64,000 nucleotides of DNA from Dipteris shenzhenensis. Taxonomy: Eukaryota > Polypodiophyta > Polypodiopsida > Gleicheniales. The DNA lies in NCBI GenBank assembly GCA_047967505.1, contig CM106541.1; one strand, 5' to 3'. Shown here piece after piece: positions 60,751-64,000 of this stretch (within the stretch, counting starts at the first letter, position 1; each line of letters starts with the position of its first letter). The notes below the pieces were generated by a model. The model was not told the origin of the DNA, searched no databases, and saw nothing but the letters and a program-made list of their open reading frames with translations. A program made the translations under genes and the position numbers.

Positions 60751-62700
60751 TCATAGCAATGGATACCACAATGCCGTGAAACTTGTTTATTAGGTCCTTC
60801 AGGCACTTGAGCTAGCATTGTAAGTTGCTGTGATCAATCTTTAATTTTGTATGTGCATACTGCAACTGAGTGTGAGTGTGAACTAGGTCATCATGAACCA
60901 CTCGTTGGCTTTCCAACTGCTCTATTAGGGACCTACATTCTACAGCCAGTAGGCCACCTCCTACCCTTCACAGATTGGCTATCTATCCCTCAAAAAATTT
61001 GGTCACCTCCTCTCGGTACCTAGCTTATAAAAACAAGTTATGCTCTAGCATCTGTGGGGGAATCCAATGGTTGGCTAGATAGGTTAGGGACTGCACCACA
61101 TAGACCATGTTCTCTCTAAGCACTTGCCATTGAATTTCTATAACATTGAAATCTTGATGCTCATCTTTAGTCAGTTTTGGGTCGAGAGAAAAGGGGTCTA
61201 CGGGTCCAAGGCTCAGTAGGGGTGCAAGAATTGGAGGCAAGCTGAGAGGACTGGTGTTGAGTCAACTCCTTGTTGCTCAGCTCTATGCATGGGCTCACCC
61301 TCTTTTGGTGGTTCTTGATCCACTATGGCCTCCCCGTCGTTTGCCTTTGCATTAGGGGTATACTACTGGCTGGTCCCTTTTAATTGTTCCTACTCCTTAG
61401 GGGTGCCCTACTTGCTATTCTCCCCTCACTAGCTTGCTCCTTGTAGGTACCCTGCCCACTATTCTCCCCCTTATTAGATTTCTCAAAGGTGTCCTTATCA
61501 CTATTCCCCTTCAGCTTCTCATCTTCTTGTTGTCCACTTGTCTAGCTATCTAGCTGCTCCTTGCCAATTCCTTGCTCCTATTGTTCCTTGCCTTTATCTG
61601 GGTGTTGGTCTTCTCCTTTGTCCTACTATTGATCTTCTCCTTTGTCCTGTTGTTGGTCTTGTGCCGATCCTTGTTCCTGTTCTCCTTTATCCTACTTGGG
61701 TTTTTCCCATTCCTGCTCCTTTCCCTGTCCTCCCACTCTCGAAGTTCTTGTCACTCTTACTGGTAGTGCACTTGGCCAAGGCACTCTCTTGAACGTGAGT
61801 TTGTGATAGAGCATAGATAAATGGGGGCTAAGCTTACAATGGGTTTTCCCCTTGTTGATGGCTTAGAGCTGGTTCTCAAAAGCCTTTTCAAAAATTGTGA
61901 ACCAGTCCACATGGAGTTGGTCCTCCACTGCCATAAGGACTTGGGCTACATACTGAAGAGATACATACCCAACACTCTTCTTGAGCATGATGAACTTAGA
62001 CAAAAATCATTAGGTCATCTTCAGGCCTTCATCTCTCTATTTGTTGACGAGGTAGCCCTGTGAAGATGAGTAATTACCCGCCTGAAAGAACATATCACAA
62101 TGTAGCATTTGCCATCTTCTTGGGGTTAGATCATTGCTTCATTCAGAACGCCCTCTGTAGGAACTCTGAAGTAATCCTGACATGCCTGTTGTTAATAATG
62201 AGACTGTGATTGTTCTCATCATATGAGTCCAAGATTTCCTCATCCAGCTCCTCATCATCTCGTAAACATCCTTCCAAGGTAGTTGAGAAAACTTCATAAT
62301 GCAATTCTTTGCCAAAATACTAGTGAGAACATCAAAGAAATCTTCAATGGGGTGCAGAGGAGAAATGTGAGAGCTACGCTTCTGCTTTGAAGGGTCTGAC
62401 GATCTGCCATCATGACAAAGATGATGAAGCTAGACACAAAGAGAGAAGGTTATGAAGGAAGCTATAGGTGAGTGATATATTGGCTTGATGAGGACAGTAA
62501 GCTCAAAGGGATGGACGGAGGTGAAAGAACGAGAGTACAAAGTATTAGGGAGTAGTTGTTAGAGACGAGGAAAATGATAACAATTGTGTATACTGAATTT
62601 GCAATTGGTATCAGTTTTGATCAGTGGAGCTTCTGATCAATTGTAGTAATTTAGAATAAATCTATGACTGCAATGCTCATCAAATCAGTAGTTGCATGGA
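60750..62700 (-). pseudogene. Low-complexity and coiled-coil region after a Gypsy integrase
   Basis: Minus-strand text with stops. At 62,330-62,130: KDVYEMMRSW and DENNHSLIINNRHVRITSEF. At 61,790-61,480: a Glu/Lys/Gln-rich stretch with 8-residue repeats of the type QDKGEDQ (24-bp repeat at 61,610 and 61,634), then QEDEKLKGNSDKDTFEKSNK. At 61,000-60,780: coiled-coil-like LIEQLESQRVVHDDLVHTHT and LQYAHTKLKIDHSNL. Family unknown. It lies downstream of an integrase on the same strand, as does the coiled-coil region at 45.9-46.9 kb. Confidence 0.4.
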
Positions 62701-62839
62701 TGTCCCTTAATTTAGCATGATGTCTCAACATTAATGAGCCATTAACATTAATCACTCCATGTGGTGGCACACGATGCATTGATCCACCATAATTAAATAG
62801 CTAGCTGGCATGCTGGTTTATGAGAAATTCATCAAGGCA

Positions 62840-63312
62840 TTGTCAATCGAGTGATTTATCTCCGAGTTTCATATGTGTGAAGAACTCACTACTCGGTATT
62901 GATTTTGTACAACTCAGAAAAAACATTACCTTCCACGTTCGTGAGTTGCACTGTTCCATTGCCATGAAATTCCACCAACTGATAGGGTCCATTTCATCCC
63001 AGCTTAAAATCAGATTTGATAGGCCCAAACCTTAAAGTATAAAGTAATACTAGCATGCCCTTCTTCAAATTAGGCACAATATGTCAATTGTGCTAGGCTT
63101 GCCTTCTATGCTATCTCACTGAAGTAGCTCGAAGATGTATCTCATCCAGGTGGCTTAGCTGATCCAATTGCCCTTTGATTGCTTTTAGCTCACCCTAATG
63201 ATGCTCAATAGCTACTCGAAGACTCGGAACCACAAATTGTAAGGGAACAACTACTTCCAGGCCAAAAGCCATATGAAAAGGTGTGAGGTTGGTAGTTACC
63301 AAAGGGAGCCTA
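62840..63312 (-). pseudogene. Gypsy integrase C-terminal remnant
   Basis: Minus-strand text from about 63,310: PFHMAFGLEVVVPLQFVVPS and LRVAIEHH, then LDQLSHLDEIHLRATSV, KKGMLVLLYTLRFGPIKSDF and GPYQLVEFHGNGTVQLTNVE. The PYxM/GLEAVVP segment and the GPY/F module are typical of Gypsy integrases. Stops are present. It is cut off on its upstream side by the + strand Copia sequence that starts near 63,317. Confidence 0.75.
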
Positions 63313-63316
63313 GAGT

Positions 63317-64000
63317 GCTAGCATTGTGGGAAGAAAGGACACTTGAAGAAAGACTGTTGGTCATGAAATAAAAAGGAGAGAGATGGACAATAAGAGAATA
63401 TGCAGGAAGCAAATGTAGCAGGTAGTGTGTTGCTAGATAACTTGATTCTTTCATTGGATATGATGCATGGGTAGTGGACTCAGGGGATTCATTTCATGCT
63501 ACACCTAATAGGAAGTATTTTCAAGACTACATTCAAGGTGATTTTGGAGTTGTTCATTTAGGTGATGATGAAGTGTTGAAGGTTGTTGGAAAGGGCAAGG
63601 CATGGATAAAATTGTAGAATGGAAACCAATGGTTGTTGAAGGAGGTAAGGCATATTGCTAATTTAAAAAGAAACTTAATTTCAATGGGACAATTGAATGA
63701 TGAAGGCTACACAACCACATTTGCAAGAAATGGTAATAGCAAAAGGACCCAAGGTAGGTAATAGCAAAAGGACCCAAGGTAGGTATGTTGTATTTATGTA
63801 CTGGTAATGCTTACTCCTCTATTGCTTTAGCTTCTACAGGAGCTGATATAGCTCTTTGGCATTATAGGCTTGGATACATGAGTGAGAAGGGGATGCAAAT
63901 TCTTCACTCAAGAAAGATGTTGCTAGGTTTGAAGCAAGTTGATTTGGATTTTTGTGAGAACCGTGTTTATGGAAAATAGAAGAGAGATAGGTTTCTCAGA
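63317..64000 (+). pseudogene. Copia pol 5' part: zinc knuckle, protease, GAG-pre-integrase (runs off window)
   Basis: The zinc knuckle appears as HCGKKGHLKKDC (about 63,324-63,360) with the first-Cys region hit by a stop. The protease motif SFHATPNRKYFQDYIQGDFG follows a WVVDSGD that has Asp where Copia normally has Ala. Then HIANLKRNLISMGQLNDEGY (about 63,650-63,710) and LWHYRLGYMSEKGMQILHSR (63,859-63,918), the GAG-pre-integrase region. A direct repeat GGTAATAGCAAAAGGACCCA at about 63,734 and 63,759 disrupts the linker. Several stops. It continues past the window end. Confidence 0.8.

Overview
The window is nuclear DNA from a large, repeat-rich plant genome. It holds introns with canonical plant splice sites, plant-type B3 and AP2/ERF DNA-binding domains, Copia and Gypsy LTR retrotransposons primed by initiator-Met tRNA, LINE remnants, long (CT)n/(GA)n tracts and almost no other genes. 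The LINE remnants and the overall composition suggest a non-seed vascular plant such as a fern or lycophyte, but this is inference; no species marker is visible.

The one convincing host gene is on the + strand at about 38.3-43.8 kb. Five exons join in a single frame into at least 1,627 residues with the domain order B3, KANL2/INO80D-like C3Hc3H zinc-binding, AP2, AP2. RAV proteins carry one AP2 followed by B3, so this order and content look unusual. The first visible exon begins at a splice acceptor, so the true start is probably further upstream. A GC-rich TATA-containing segment at 22.0-22.9 kb is the best promoter candidate. If it is the promoter, a recent 6.25-kb Copia insertion (31,649-37,900; 184-bp LTRs with 2 differences; GTTAT target duplication) lies in a very long intron.

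Region by region. 0-5.4 kb: non-coding repeats and LTR fragments that carry CCCTAA telomere-like runs and expanded CT tracts. 6.4-9.6 kb: decayed + strand Copia. 12.2-15.3 kb: decayed - strand Copia containing a LINE fragment. 15.9-20.4 kb: decayed + strand Gypsy with recognisable LTRs and a receptor-kinase fragment inside gag. 21.7-24.9 kb: GC-rich candidate gene start. 26.0-29.5 kb: LTR, primer-binding site and non-coding internal repeat of the same family as at 2-4.3 kb. 30.3-30.6 kb: LINE RT fragment. 31.6-37.9 kb: young Copia. 38.3-44.0 kb: the host gene. 45.6-53.5 kb: decayed - strand Gypsy with coiled-coil coding sequence after integrase, split by a retroposon with a 13-bp target duplication. 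54.0-55.6 kb: LINE remnant. 57.1-58.8 kb: TRIM-like array of three LTRs. 60.7-63.3 kb: a second - strand Gypsy 3' part with low-complexity/coiled-coil sequence. 63.3 kb to the end: the 5' part of a + strand Copia pol running out of the window.

All calls come from reading the sequence and its translations by eye. No database search was run. Boundaries of decayed elements are approximate.
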